From positions 1 to 53,274 of the forward strand of contig NZ_JAGEOK010000050.1 in assembly GCF_017573545.1 (NCBI RefSeq): DNA of 53,274 bases. The letters run 5' to 3'. Below are positions 15,186 to 22,990 of the stretch, one piece after another. The notes beneath the pieces are model-generated. The model saw nothing but the letters and a program-made list of their open reading frames with translations, had not been told where the DNA came from and did no database searches. The stretch comes from Actinomadura nitritigenes (GTDB lineage Bacteria; Actinomycetota; Actinomycetes; Streptosporangiales; Streptosporangiaceae). Every line of letters starts with the position of its first letter. The stretch's first letter is position 1. Both the position numbers and the translations under genes were made by a program.

Positions 15186-15202
15186 CATTCAGATTCTGAA
15201 TG
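15186..15202. promoter_or_regulatory. 17-base perfect palindrome upstream of the GTP cyclohydrolase operon
   Basis: CATTCAGA-T-TCTGAATG lies 100 bases upstream of the first start of the operon, in the 167-base gap that must hold its promoter. The AT-rich perfect symmetry stands out against the local GC content and looks like a dimeric repressor site. No regulator gene is adjacent. Confidence 0.55.
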
Positions 15203-15253
15203 GATTCTCCGGGCCACCACACCGACTGGCACGGAAGGGAGGTACCCGAGGGT

Positions 15254-16000
15254 TCAGCCGATTCGCGCGCGGACCACGAGTTCGTGCAGGGCACGGCGCG
15301 CCGGCGGCTGCTCGGGGAGCGCGCTGCGGCCGCGCTCGTCCTCCAGCCGGGACGTGAGCGCGGCGACGTCCGCCTGCAGGATCTCCCGCGACGGGGCGTC
15401 CGCCGGCAGCGTCCCGTGCTCGGCGGCGCGCTTGGCCTCGACGAGTTCCGGCAGGTAGGCGGGGCCGTATCCGGTCAGGCGGGTCAGGTCCGCCTGGAGC
15501 TCCGCCTCCCGCATCAGGTGGACGCCGGTCAGCAGCACCCGGAACGTGTAGAGCAGCGGCTTCAGCTCACCGGTCCGCTCGAACAGCTGCCACTGCGAGC
15601 GCGCGAAACCGAGGTAGTGGTGCGCGTGGTTCGACGTGAACAGGCCCGGCGTCAGCGCCACCAGTTCCTCGTGCAGCGGCGACGTCGCGACGACCAGCGG
15701 CGACAGCACCTGCTCCAGCACGTACCCGTTGCGCCGCAGCAGCAGCGCGCAGAACTTCGCGAGGTCGTGGGTGACCACGTCGGCCTCGACGCCCGCGTGG
15801 TCCCACATGAGCGTCACGGTCTCCTCGCCGGTCTCCAGCCCGACGATCTCCTCCAGCGGGAGCAGGTGGACGCCCCGCAGGTCGACGTCGGAGTCCTGCG
15901 ACGGGAAGCCGTACAGGTGGGCGCCGCTGACCGTGACGAACGCCCGCGGGTACGGGTGGTCGGCGGCCAGCGCGTCGAGCATGCCTTCCGGAAGGTTCAA
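15254..16000 (-). CDS. RlaP-type nucleotidyltransferase, copy 1
   Basis: A 248-residue predicted nucleotidyltransferase of the pol-beta superfamily (RlaP/YcgL type, PF10127). The active-site strand is VSGAHLYGFPSQDSDVDLRGVHLLP at about residues 22-46, with the GS/G...SDxDxRG pattern. Later family marks are VEADVVTHDLAKFCALLLRRNGYVLEQVLSPLVV, and YLGFARSQWQLF with KPLLYTFRVLLTGVHLM. The TTG start at 16000 is chosen because AAGGAG sits 9 bases upstream and it overlaps the stop of copy 2 (TTGA). It and copy 2 form a translationally coupled pair. The nucleic acid or small-molecule target is unknown. Confidence 0.8.
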   Translation of the reverse strand: MNLPEGMLDALAADHPYPRAFVTVSGAHLYGFPSQDSDVDLRGVHLLPLEEIVGLETGEETVTLMWDHAGVEADVVTHDLAKFCALLLRRNGYVLEQVLSPLVVATSPLHEELVALTPGLFTSNHAHHYLGFARSQWQLFERTGELKPLLYTFRVLLTGVHLMREAELQADLTRLTGYGPAYLPELVEAKRAAEHGTLPADAPSREILQADVAALTSRLEDERGRSALPEQPPARRALHELVVRARIG

Positions 16001-16686
16001 CAGTCCACGCTCCTTCGGCGGACCGAGACCAGCAGGGCCTCGACCCGGTCGCGGTCGGGTTCGGGGGGCAGCGGGCTGCGGTCGAGGGCGCCGTCGAGGC
16101 CGGCGGTGAGCGAGGCGCGCCACCGCTCGATCTCGTCCCAGCCGGTCTCGCCGCGCCGGACGGCCAGCAGCCGGTCGCGCAGGGCGCCGACGTCCACCAG
16201 CGGCTCGCCCGTCCGGACCAGGTGCTCGCCGCTCAGCAGCAGGCGCAGCAGGTGCATGACGTGCTTCCACTTGGGCTCGCCGCGGTTGCGCAAGTCGCCT
16301 TGCAGCTTGCGGAACTGCGCGTCGGCGTAGCGGAGGAAGGTGCGGTGCGCATGCCGGGACAGGAACGCCTCCCGGACGGCCAGCAACTCCTCCCCGACGG
16401 GCGTGACCGTCTCGACGATCGGCGACCAGAGGCACTCCAGGACGGTCGGGTTGGCGGCCAGCGCCAGCTCGCAGAACCGCTCCAGCTCCCACGAGAACTG
16501 CTCGGGCAGCGGGCCGTCCAGATGGGTCGGCGGCTTGGTGAAACGCCAGAACAGCGGCGCGGGCGCGACGAACACGCCGCGCCGGTCGGTGTCGCTGTCC
16601 CCGGTCGCGAGGCCGTACGCGCGCGAGCCGGTGACGACCGACAGCACGGTGTGGTCGCGGACGAGCCGGAGGTCTTCGGAGGTCAC
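15997..16686 (-). CDS. RlaP-type nucleotidyltransferase, copy 2
   Basis: A 229-residue second copy of the same family, about as diverged from copy 1 as separate subfamilies would be. The active-site strand is VVTGSRAYGLATGDSDTDRRGVFVAP near residues 16-41, followed by FSWELERFCELALAANPTVLECLW and FRKLQGDLRNRGEPKWKHVMHLLRLLLSGEHLV. The start is uncertain: GTG at 16686 fits the family length, GTG at 16722 would add 12 residues, and neither has a good ribosome site. It is transcribed away from the maltodextrin operon. The coupled pair suggests two related activities or a heteromer. Confidence 0.78.
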   Translation of the reverse strand: MTSEDLRLVRDHTVLSVVTGSRAYGLATGDSDTDRRGVFVAPAPLFWRFTKPPTHLDGPLPEQFSWELERFCELALAANPTVLECLWSPIVETVTPVGEELLAVREAFLSRHAHRTFLRYADAQFRKLQGDLRNRGEPKWKHVMHLLRLLLSGEHLVRTGEPLVDVGALRDRLLAVRRGETGWDEIERWRASLTAGLDGALDRSPLPPEPDRDRVEALLVSVRRRSVDC

Positions 16687-16767
16687 GACGGAAGCCTGGC
16701 GCAGGCGCCGCCCGCACGCCACCGGGTTTGCCGGCGGGCTGTAAGGCGTTACGGCCCCGCAACGAAC

Positions 16768-16807
16768 TTGCAGAAAGTTTCTGCAAGCTATTTACGCGAC
16801 TGCAAGC
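16768..16807. promoter_or_regulatory. MalR-type CTTGCAG operators
   Basis: A near-ideal palindrome occupies 16768-16788, with 10-base arms CTTGCAGAAA and TTTCTGCAAG around a central G. A third half-site CTGCAAG lies at 16801-16807. CTTGCAG repeats are the known operator pattern of maltose (MalR) regulators in Streptomyces. The site is 78-117 bases upstream of the binding-protein start and would be read by the LacI protein at 21786-22847. Confidence 0.8.
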
Positions 16808-16884
16808 CGTTGCTAGCGTCCCGGTCCAGCCACCCCAACCCCGGACTTGCGGGACGACGTCCGCGTCCCGCGAAGGAGGACCCC

Positions 16885-18234
16885 ATGCGGCGCATCCCCC
16901 CGATCGGCGCCCCCGGTACCACCGGCCGCCGCGCCACCGGCCCCCTCGTCACCGGCACCGTCGTGTGCGCCGCCCTCGCGCTCTCGCTCTCCGCCTGCGG
17001 CGGGGACGACGGAGGCGGCTCGAAGGGCGGAGCGGGCACGGCGAGCCTCACCGGACGCGGACCCATCACCTTCGTCACCGGCAAGGACCGCTCCGGCAAC
17101 CTCCAGAAGCTGGTGGACGCGTGGAACACCGACCACCCGAAGGAGAAGGCCCGCGTCGTCGAACTGCCGGACGAGCCGAACGACCAGCGCCAGCAGATGA
17201 TCCAGAACGCGACGACGAAGTCCGACGCGTACACGGTGCTGAACCTCGACGTGGTGTGGACCGCGGAGTTCGCCGCGAACCGGTGGCTGACGCCGCTGCC
17301 GAAGGACCGGGTCGACCTGTCGGCGATGCTGCCCGCGACCGTCACCACCGGGCAGTACCGCGGCAACCTGTACGCGGTGCCGTCCACCTCCGACGCCGGG
17401 ATGCTGTACTACCGCAAGGACCTGCTCGCCGAGGCCGGGATCTCCGCGCCGCCGAAGACCTACGCCGAGATGTGGTCCGACTGCGACAAGGTCAAGAAGC
17501 TGCCCGAGGGCAAGGGCGTCGACTGCTTCTTCACCGAGGTCAACAAGACCGAGAGCGTCACCATCAGCGCGGTCGAGGCGATCGGCAGCGCCGGCGGGTC
17601 GATCGTCGGCCCGGACGGCAGGCCGACGCTGAACACGCCGCAGGCCAAGCAGGGCCTGGAGTTCCTCGTCGACGCCAAGAAGGACGGTCGGATGCCGAAG
17701 GAGGCCGTCACGCTCGACACCGAGGGCGGCCGCCGCTACTTCCAGTCCGGCAAGCTGCTGTTCCAGCGGCAGTGGCCCTACCAGTACGCGCTCGCGAACT
17801 CCGGCGACGGGTCGTCGAAGGTGGCGGGCAAGTTCGCGGTCGCGCAGCTGCCCGGCCCGAACGGGCCGGGCGTCGCCAACCTCGGCGGCCACAACCTCGC
17901 GATCTCCTCGTTCGCCAAGAACAAGGCGACCGCGCTCGACTTCATCCGGTACCTGACCGGTGAGCAGTCGCAGCGCGCGAACCTCCTCGCCACCTCGCAG
18001 GCGCCGACGCTCGCCTCGCTCTACGACGACCCGGAGATGGTGAAGAAGTTCCCGTACCTGCCGGTGCTGAAGCAGGCCATCACCAACGCCAGGCCGCGCC
18101 CGGTCGCGGTGAAGTACGGCGACGTCACCGCCGCGATCCAGGGCGACGTGTACGACGCGGTGACCGGCGGCAAGACCGTCGACCAGGCGCTGGCCGACCT
18201 GCAGGCCAAGCTCGGTCCGCTGACCGCGCAGTGA
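16885..18234 (+). CDS. malE: maltodextrin-type ABC transporter substrate-binding lipoprotein
   Basis: A 449-residue family-1 sugar-binding lipoprotein. The signal peptide ends in a lipobox LSAC with Cys38. The mature part shows VVELPDEPNDQRQQMIQNATT, DVVWTAEFAANRWLTPL, GNLYAVPSTSDAGMLYYRKDLL and GGHNLAISSFAKNKATALDFI, the layout of maltose/trehalose-type binding proteins. The ATG at 16885 follows AAGGAGGA. It heads an operon with two permeases (4-base overlaps), a GH13 glucosidase and a LacI gene, and CTTGCAG operators lie upstream. The substrate is inferred from the glucosidase and the operator rather than from the binding site. Confidence 0.87.
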   Translation: MRRIPPIGAPGTTGRRATGPLVTGTVVCAALALSLSACGGDDGGGSKGGAGTASLTGRGPITFVTGKDRSGNLQKLVDAWNTDHPKEKARVVELPDEPNDQRQQMIQNATTKSDAYTVLNLDVVWTAEFAANRWLTPLPKDRVDLSAMLPATVTTGQYRGNLYAVPSTSDAGMLYYRKDLLAEAGISAPPKTYAEMWSDCDKVKKLPEGKGVDCFFTEVNKTESVTISAVEAIGSAGGSIVGPDGRPTLNTPQAKQGLEFLVDAKKDGRMPKEAVTLDTEGGRRYFQSGKLLFQRQWPYQYALANSGDGSSKVAGKFAVAQLPGPNGPGVANLGGHNLAISSFAKNKATALDFIRYLTGEQSQRANLLATSQAPTLASLYDDPEMVKKFPYLPVLKQAITNARPRPVAVKYGDVTAAIQGDVYDAVTGGKTVDQALADLQAKLGPLTAQ

Positions 18235-19265
18235 GCGCCATGACCACCACGTACGACGGTGCGCCGTCCGCCGCGGACACCGCCGCGGCGGGCGGGGCGC
18301 GCCCCCGCAGGCGCGACGTGCAGGGCACGAAGCGGCTCGCGGCGCTGCTGCTGTCCCCGACCCTCCTCGTGCTCGCGCTGGTCATCGGCTACCCGGTGCT
18401 CGCCGGGTTCCGCGAGTCGCTGTACGCGCGCGGCGAGGGCCTCGACGCCAACGGGTTCGTCGTCCAGGGCGAGCGCTTCGTGGGGCTGGACAACTACACC
18501 GCGATCTTCCACGGCGACCGCGGCGACGCGTTCTGGAACGCCTTCGGCAACACGACGTTCTTCACCGTCACGACCGTCGTGCTGGAGACGGTGATCGGCG
18601 TCGCGATGGCGCTGATCATGCAGCAGGCGTTCCGCGGCCGGGCGTTCGTGCGGGCCAGCATCCTCGTCCCGTGGGCGATCCCGACCGCGATCTCCGGCCT
18701 GCTGTGGCGGTGGATCTTCCAGGCGGACGGCGCCGCGAACGCGGTGCTGCGGCACCAGGTCCTGTGGACCGCCGACGGGTTCCAGGCGAAGGTGGCCGTC
18801 GTCATCGCCGAGGTCTGGAAGACCTCCCCGTTCATCGGGCTGCTCGTCCTCGCCGGCCTGCAGATGATCCCCCGGGACGTCTACGAGGCGGCCCGGGTGG
18901 ACGGCGCCGGGCCCGTCCAGCAGTTCTGGCGGATCACGCTGCCGCTGGTCAAGCCCGCTCTGCTGGTCGCGGTGCTGTTCCGGATGCTCGACGTGCTGCG
19001 GATGTTCGACCTGCCCGCCGTGCTGATCGGGGTGAACCAGAAGTCGGTGGAGACGCTGACGATGATCGCCTGGTTCGAGGCGTCCAACCTGCGGTACGGG
19101 TCCGCGGCGGCGTACGCGACGATCCTGTTCCTGTACATCGCGCTGATCGCGTACCTGTTCGTGAAGCTGCTCGGCGCCGACATCATCGGCGAGGCGCGGC
19201 AGCAGGCGAGGCGGCCCCGCAGGCACCGCCCGGTCAGGGGAAAGCGGAAGAAGGTGACCGCATGA
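18231..19265 (+). CDS. malF: ABC sugar permease, MalF type
   Basis: A 344-residue inner-membrane permease with about six membrane segments. The EAA loop that contacts the ATPase is EAARVDGAGPVQQFWRITLP near residue 220-240. The GTG at 18231 overlaps the stop of the binding-protein gene (GTGA); an ATG at 18240 is the alternative. The N-terminus has about 45 extra charged residues before the first membrane segment and the C-terminus is strongly basic. It pairs with the permease at 19262. The ATPase is not encoded in this window. Confidence 0.9.
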   Translation: MSAMTTTYDGAPSAADTAAAGGARPRRRDVQGTKRLAALLLSPTLLVLALVIGYPVLAGFRESLYARGEGLDANGFVVQGERFVGLDNYTAIFHGDRGDAFWNAFGNTTFFTVTTVVLETVIGVAMALIMQQAFRGRAFVRASILVPWAIPTAISGLLWRWIFQADGAANAVLRHQVLWTADGFQAKVAVVIAEVWKTSPFIGLLVLAGLQMIPRDVYEAARVDGAGPVQQFWRITLPLVKPALLVAVLFRMLDVLRMFDLPAVLIGVNQKSVETLTMIAWFEASNLRYGSAAAYATILFLYIALIAYLFVKLLGADIIGEARQQARRPRRHRPVRGKRKKVTA

Positions 19266-20092
19266 CGGGCTCCCTGCCGAAGCGGGTGCTGTCCTACGTC
19301 GGGCTCGCCGTCGTGGCCGTGTACTGCCTCGCGCCCTTCTACTGGATGTCCGTGTCGGCGTTCCGGCGCCCGCAGGACCAGTTCGACAACTCGATCGTCC
19401 CGACGCGCTGGTCGTGGGAGAACTTCCACGCGGTGTTCTCCGGCGACAACGGCTTCGGCCGCGCGCTGCTGAACAGCCTCGTCGTCGCGGGCTGCACCAC
19501 CGTGCTGACCCTGCTCGTCGGCACGTTCACCGCGTACGCGCTGGCCCGGCTGGACTTCCGGTTCAAGAACGCGGTGCTGGGGCTGATCGTCGCGACCACG
19601 ATGTTCCCGGGAATCTCGCAGCTGGTGCCCTTGCTGAAGCTCTTCACGGACATCAAGTGGATCAACACGTACCAGGCGATGATCCTGCCCAGCCTGGGGT
19701 TCGCGCTGCCGCTGTCGGTCTGGCTGCTCACCGCCTTCTTCCGGCAGCTGCCGTACGAGCTGGAGCAGGCCGCGATGGTGGACGGCTGCACCCGCGGCCA
19801 GGCGTTCCGCAAGATCATCGTCCCGCTGGCGGCGCCCGGGGTGTTCACCACGGCGATCCTGACGTTCATCGCCGCGTGGAACGAGTTCCTGATCGCGCTG
19901 TCCATGGTCAACAAGAAGGAGATGCAGACCGCCACCGTGGCGATCTCCAAGTTCACCGGCGTCTCGGGCTTCGACCAGCCGTTCGGCACCCAGATGGCGG
20001 CGGGCGTCATCGTGACCGTCCCGCTGATCGCCGTCGTGCTGGTCTTCCAGCGCCGGATCGTCGCCGGCCTCACCGCCGGCGGCGTCAAGTGA
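19262..20092 (+). CDS. malG: ABC sugar permease, MalG type
   Basis: A 276-residue permease with six predicted membrane segments. The EAA-type loop is EQAAMVDGCTRGQAFRKIIVP near residue 175-195. The ATG at 19262 overlaps the stop of the preceding permease (ATGA). C-terminal sequence IVAGLTAGGVK is typical of MalG-type subunits. The glucosidase gene follows after 45 bases. Confidence 0.9.
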   Translation: MTGSLPKRVLSYVGLAVVAVYCLAPFYWMSVSAFRRPQDQFDNSIVPTRWSWENFHAVFSGDNGFGRALLNSLVVAGCTTVLTLLVGTFTAYALARLDFRFKNAVLGLIVATTMFPGISQLVPLLKLFTDIKWINTYQAMILPSLGFALPLSVWLLTAFFRQLPYELEQAAMVDGCTRGQAFRKIIVPLAAPGVFTTAILTFIAAWNEFLIALSMVNKKEMQTATVAISKFTGVSGFDQPFGTQMAAGVIVTVPLIAVVLVFQRRIVAGLTAGGVK

Positions 20093-20137
20093 CGGCCCGC
20101 CCGTGACCCCGACAAGCTCCCTACCAGAAGGACGTTC

Positions 20138-21775
20138 ATGACGCAGGACACCCTCGCCGTCCCCGCCCCGGGCTCCCCCGCCGGGGGCGCCGCCCGCTGG
20201 TGGCGCGACGCCGTCATCTACCAGGTGTACGTGCGCAGCTTCGCCGACTCGGACGGGGACGGCGTCGGCGACCTGCCGGGCATCCGGTCCCGGCTGCCGT
20301 ACCTGGCCTCCCTCGGCGTCGACGCGCTGTGGCTGACGCCGTTCTACGTCTCGCCGATGGCCGACTTCGGCTACGACGTCGCCGACTACCGCGACGTCGA
20401 CCCGCTGTTCGGCACGCTCGCCGACGCCCGCGCCCTGATCGAGGACGCGCACGCCGCGGGCCTGCGGATCATCGTCGACGTCGTGCCGAACCACACCTCC
20501 GACCGGCACGCCTGGTTCCGGGCGGCGCTCGCCGCCGCGCCCGGCTCGCCCGAGCGCGCCCGCTACGTCTTCCGCGACGGCCGCGGGCCGGACGGCGCCG
20601 AGCCGCCCAACGACTGGGAGTCGGTGTTCGGCGGCCCCGCGTGGACGCGGGTGCCGGACGGGCAGTGGTACCTGCACCTGTTCGCCGCCGAGCAGCCCGA
20701 CCTGGACTGGGAGAACCCCGAGGTCCGCGCCGAGTTCGCGGACATCCTGCGGTTCTGGCTCGACCTCGGCGTGGACGGGTTCCGGGTCGACGTCGCGCAC
20801 GGCATGGCGAAGGCGCCCGGCCTGCCCGACGTCGGGCACCCGAACCAGGTCGAGATGCTCGGCACCGACGTCCTGCCGTACTTCGACCAGGACGCCGTCC
20901 ACGACATCCACCGCGAGTGGCGCCGCGTCCTCGACGGCTACGGCGGGCAGCGGATCGGGGTCGCGGAGGCGTGGGCGCCGACCCCCGAGCGGCTCGCGCT
21001 CTACACCCGCCCGGACGAGCTGCACCAGGCGTTCAACTTCCACTACCTGACCGCGCCGTGGGACGCGGCCGGGATGCGGGAGGTGGTCGAGGAGTCGCTG
21101 CGCACCGCCGGAACCGTCGGCGCGCCCGCGACCTGGGTGCTGTCCAACCACGACGTGAAGCGGCACGTGACCCGCTACGGCGGCGGCGACACGGGCCTGC
21201 GGCGGGCCCGCGCGGCGGCCCTGCTGACGCTCGCGCTGCCGGGCTCCGCGTACGTCTACCAGGGCGAGGAGCTGGGCCTTCCCGAGGTTCTCGACCTGCC
21301 GGAGGAGTTCCAGCAGGACCCGCAGCGGCTGCGCGGCGAGGGCCAGGGCCGGGACGGCTGCCGCGTCCCGCTGCCGTGGGAGGGCGGGGAGCCGCCGTTC
21401 GGCTTCGGCGCGGGCGCCTCGTCCTGGCTGCCGATCCCGACGTCGTGGCGCGACCTGACGGTGGCGGCGCAGAGCGAGGAGCCCGGCTCGATGCTCGCGC
21501 TGTACCGGACGGCGCTGCGCCTGCGGCACGAGCATCCCGCGCTCGGCGACGGCCCGCTCCGCTGGCTGGACGGCCCCGAGGGCACGCTGTCGTTCGTCCG
21601 GGAGGACCCCGCGACCGGACGCGCGTGCGCCTGCGTCGTGAACATGGGCGACCGGCCGGTCCGCGTCCCGGCCCGGGGCGTCCCGCTGCTCGCGAGCGGA
21701 CCGGTCCACATCGACGGCGACACCGCCGAGCTCCCGCCCGACACCGCGCTGTGGCAGAGCCTTGAAGAGGGATAA
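20138..21775 (+). CDS. aglA: GH13 alpha-glucosidase (AglA type)
   Basis: A 545-residue cytosolic glycoside hydrolase family 13 enzyme without signal peptide. The catalytic set is complete: nucleophile Asp218 in GVDGFRVDVA, acid/base Glu277 in IGVAEAW, and stabiliser Asp339 in VLSNHDVKRH; DVVPNHTS near 114-121 is conserved region I. It would hydrolyse imported maltose or maltodextrins to glucose. The ATG at 20138 follows AGAAGGA. It lies between the permease and the LacI gene, matching the usual malEFG-aglA organisation. Confidence 0.9.
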   Translation: MTQDTLAVPAPGSPAGGAARWWRDAVIYQVYVRSFADSDGDGVGDLPGIRSRLPYLASLGVDALWLTPFYVSPMADFGYDVADYRDVDPLFGTLADARALIEDAHAAGLRIIVDVVPNHTSDRHAWFRAALAAAPGSPERARYVFRDGRGPDGAEPPNDWESVFGGPAWTRVPDGQWYLHLFAAEQPDLDWENPEVRAEFADILRFWLDLGVDGFRVDVAHGMAKAPGLPDVGHPNQVEMLGTDVLPYFDQDAVHDIHREWRRVLDGYGGQRIGVAEAWAPTPERLALYTRPDELHQAFNFHYLTAPWDAAGMREVVEESLRTAGTVGAPATWVLSNHDVKRHVTRYGGGDTGLRRARAAALLTLALPGSAYVYQGEELGLPEVLDLPEEFQQDPQRLRGEGQGRDGCRVPLPWEGGEPPFGFGAGASSWLPIPTSWRDLTVAAQSEEPGSMLALYRTALRLRHEHPALGDGPLRWLDGPEGTLSFVREDPATGRACACVVNMGDRPVRVPARGVPLLASGPVHIDGDTAELPPDTALWQSLEEG

Positions 21776-21785
21776 TTTGAGACCT

Positions 21786-22847
21786 ATGACGACACGCCTG
21801 GCGGACATCGCCGCGCACGCCGGAGTGAGCGAGGCGACCGTGAGCCGGGTCCTGAACGGCAAACCGGGCGTGTCGCCGTCCACCCGCCAGGCGGTGCTCA
21901 CCGCGCTGGACGTGCTCGGCTACGAGCGGCCGGCCCGGCTGCGCCAGCAGCGGGCCGGGCTGATCGGGCTGATCATCCCGGAGCTGACCAACCCGATCTT
22001 CCCGGCGTTCGCCGAGGTCATCGAGAGCGCGCTGGCCCGGCACGGGTACATGGCGGTGCTGTGCTCGCAGGCGCCGGGCGGCGTCGCCGAGGACGACTAC
22101 ATCGAGATGCTGCTGGAGCGCGGCGTCGCCGGGATCATCTTCGTCAACGGGCTGCACGCCAACGTGCGCTCGGACCGGGCCCGGTACGCGCGGCTGATCG
22201 AGCAGGCGCTGCCGGTCGTGCTCGTGAACGGGTACCGGCCGGACATCGACGCGCCGTTCATCTCCAATGACGACGTCGCGTCGCTGGAGGCGATCGTCGG
22301 GCATCTGGCCGCAATGGGCCACCGCCGGATCGGGCTGGCGATCGGGCAGGACGTGTACGTGCCGACGCGCCGCAAGACCGAGGGGTTCCGGCGGGCGATG
22401 GCGGCGCACACCGGGCTGCCGGCGGACGAGGTGGACGCGCTGATCGTCAACACCATGTACACGGTCGAGGGCGGGCAGGCCGCGGCGGCGCGGCTGCTGG
22501 ACGCCGGGTGCACGGCGATCTGCGGCGGCAACGACATCATGGCGCTCGGCGCGATCCGCGCGGCGCGGGCGCGCGGCCTGCGGGTGCCCGAGGACGTGTC
22601 GGTGACCGGGATGGACGACTCGCTGCTGACCGCCTATCTCGACCCGCCGCTGACCACGATCCGGCAGGCCGTGCGGGAGATGTCGATGGCGGCGGTGAGC
22701 ACGGTACTGGACGAGATCCGGGGCGCGCGGTCGCCCCGGACGGAGCTGCTGTTCCGTCCGGAGCTGGTGGTGCGGCGGTCCACGGCGCCCGTCCCGGCGG
22801 CCCCGCCCCCGGCGGACCGGCGGCTGTCCACCGTACAGGAGGGCTGA
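21786..22847 (+). CDS. malR: LacI-family regulator, MalR type
   Basis: A 353-residue LacI regulator. The DNA-binding helix-turn-helix with hinge helix covers residues 1-50 (LADIAAHAGVSEATVSRVLNGKPGVS). The periplasmic-binding-protein-like sensor domain runs to about 335 (GLIGLIIPELTNPIFPAF, GNDIMALGAIRAARARGL, VSVTGMDDSLLTAYLDPPLTTI). The ATG at 21786 places the helix-turn-helix at the normal distance; a TTG at 21762 is less likely. It follows the glucosidase by 10 bases, so it is part of the operon it probably represses through the CTTGCAG sites at 16768. A strong terminator follows directly. Confidence 0.87.
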   Translation: MTTRLADIAAHAGVSEATVSRVLNGKPGVSPSTRQAVLTALDVLGYERPARLRQQRAGLIGLIIPELTNPIFPAFAEVIESALARHGYMAVLCSQAPGGVAEDDYIEMLLERGVAGIIFVNGLHANVRSDRARYARLIEQALPVVLVNGYRPDIDAPFISNDDVASLEAIVGHLAAMGHRRIGLAIGQDVYVPTRRKTEGFRRAMAAHTGLPADEVDALIVNTMYTVEGGQAAAARLLDAGCTAICGGNDIMALGAIRAARARGLRVPEDVSVTGMDDSLLTAYLDPPLTTIRQAVREMSMAAVSTVLDEIRGARSPRTELLFRPELVVRRSTAPVPAAPPPADRRLSTVQEG

Positions 22848-22871
22848 GCCGGGCCCCGACCGGGGCCCGGC
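22848..22871 (+). terminator. GC hairpin terminator after malR
   Basis: A perfect 10-base stem (GCCGGGCCCC and GGGGCCCGGC) with a GACC loop starts at the first base after the malR stop. There is no U run, only GGTTCGG, so termination strength is uncertain. It separates the maltodextrin and cellobiose operons. Confidence 0.6.
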
Positions 22872-22942
22872 CGGTTCGGTCCGAGTTGTAACGGTTGTGT
22901 TGCGGCGGATTGACAGTGAGGCGGCTCACGGTCTTTCCTTCG

Positions 22943-22956
22943 TGGGAGCGCTCCCA
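22943..22956. promoter_or_regulatory. CebR operator upstream of cebE
   Basis: A perfect 14-base palindrome TGGGAGCGCTCCCA, which is the known consensus of the cellobiose regulator CebR/CelR. The symmetry extends to 18 bases (22941-22958). It lies 35 bases before the cebE start, so repressor binding would cover the promoter or initial transcript. Confidence 0.9.
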
Positions 22957-22990
22957 CGCAATGGAAGACACAACCTGAGAGGGGTCCGCC

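Noticed and set aside
16306..16313. CTTGCAG match inside nucleotidyltransferase copy 2
   Set aside because: A single half-site within coding sequence, far from a promoter of the sugar operon; expected by chance.
18881..21901. A 1006-residue open frame on the minus strand opposite the maltodextrin operon
   Set aside because: It is antisense to well-recognised permease and glucosidase genes. Its composition (Arg, Gly, His, Asp rich with no domains) is typical of high-GC shadow frames.
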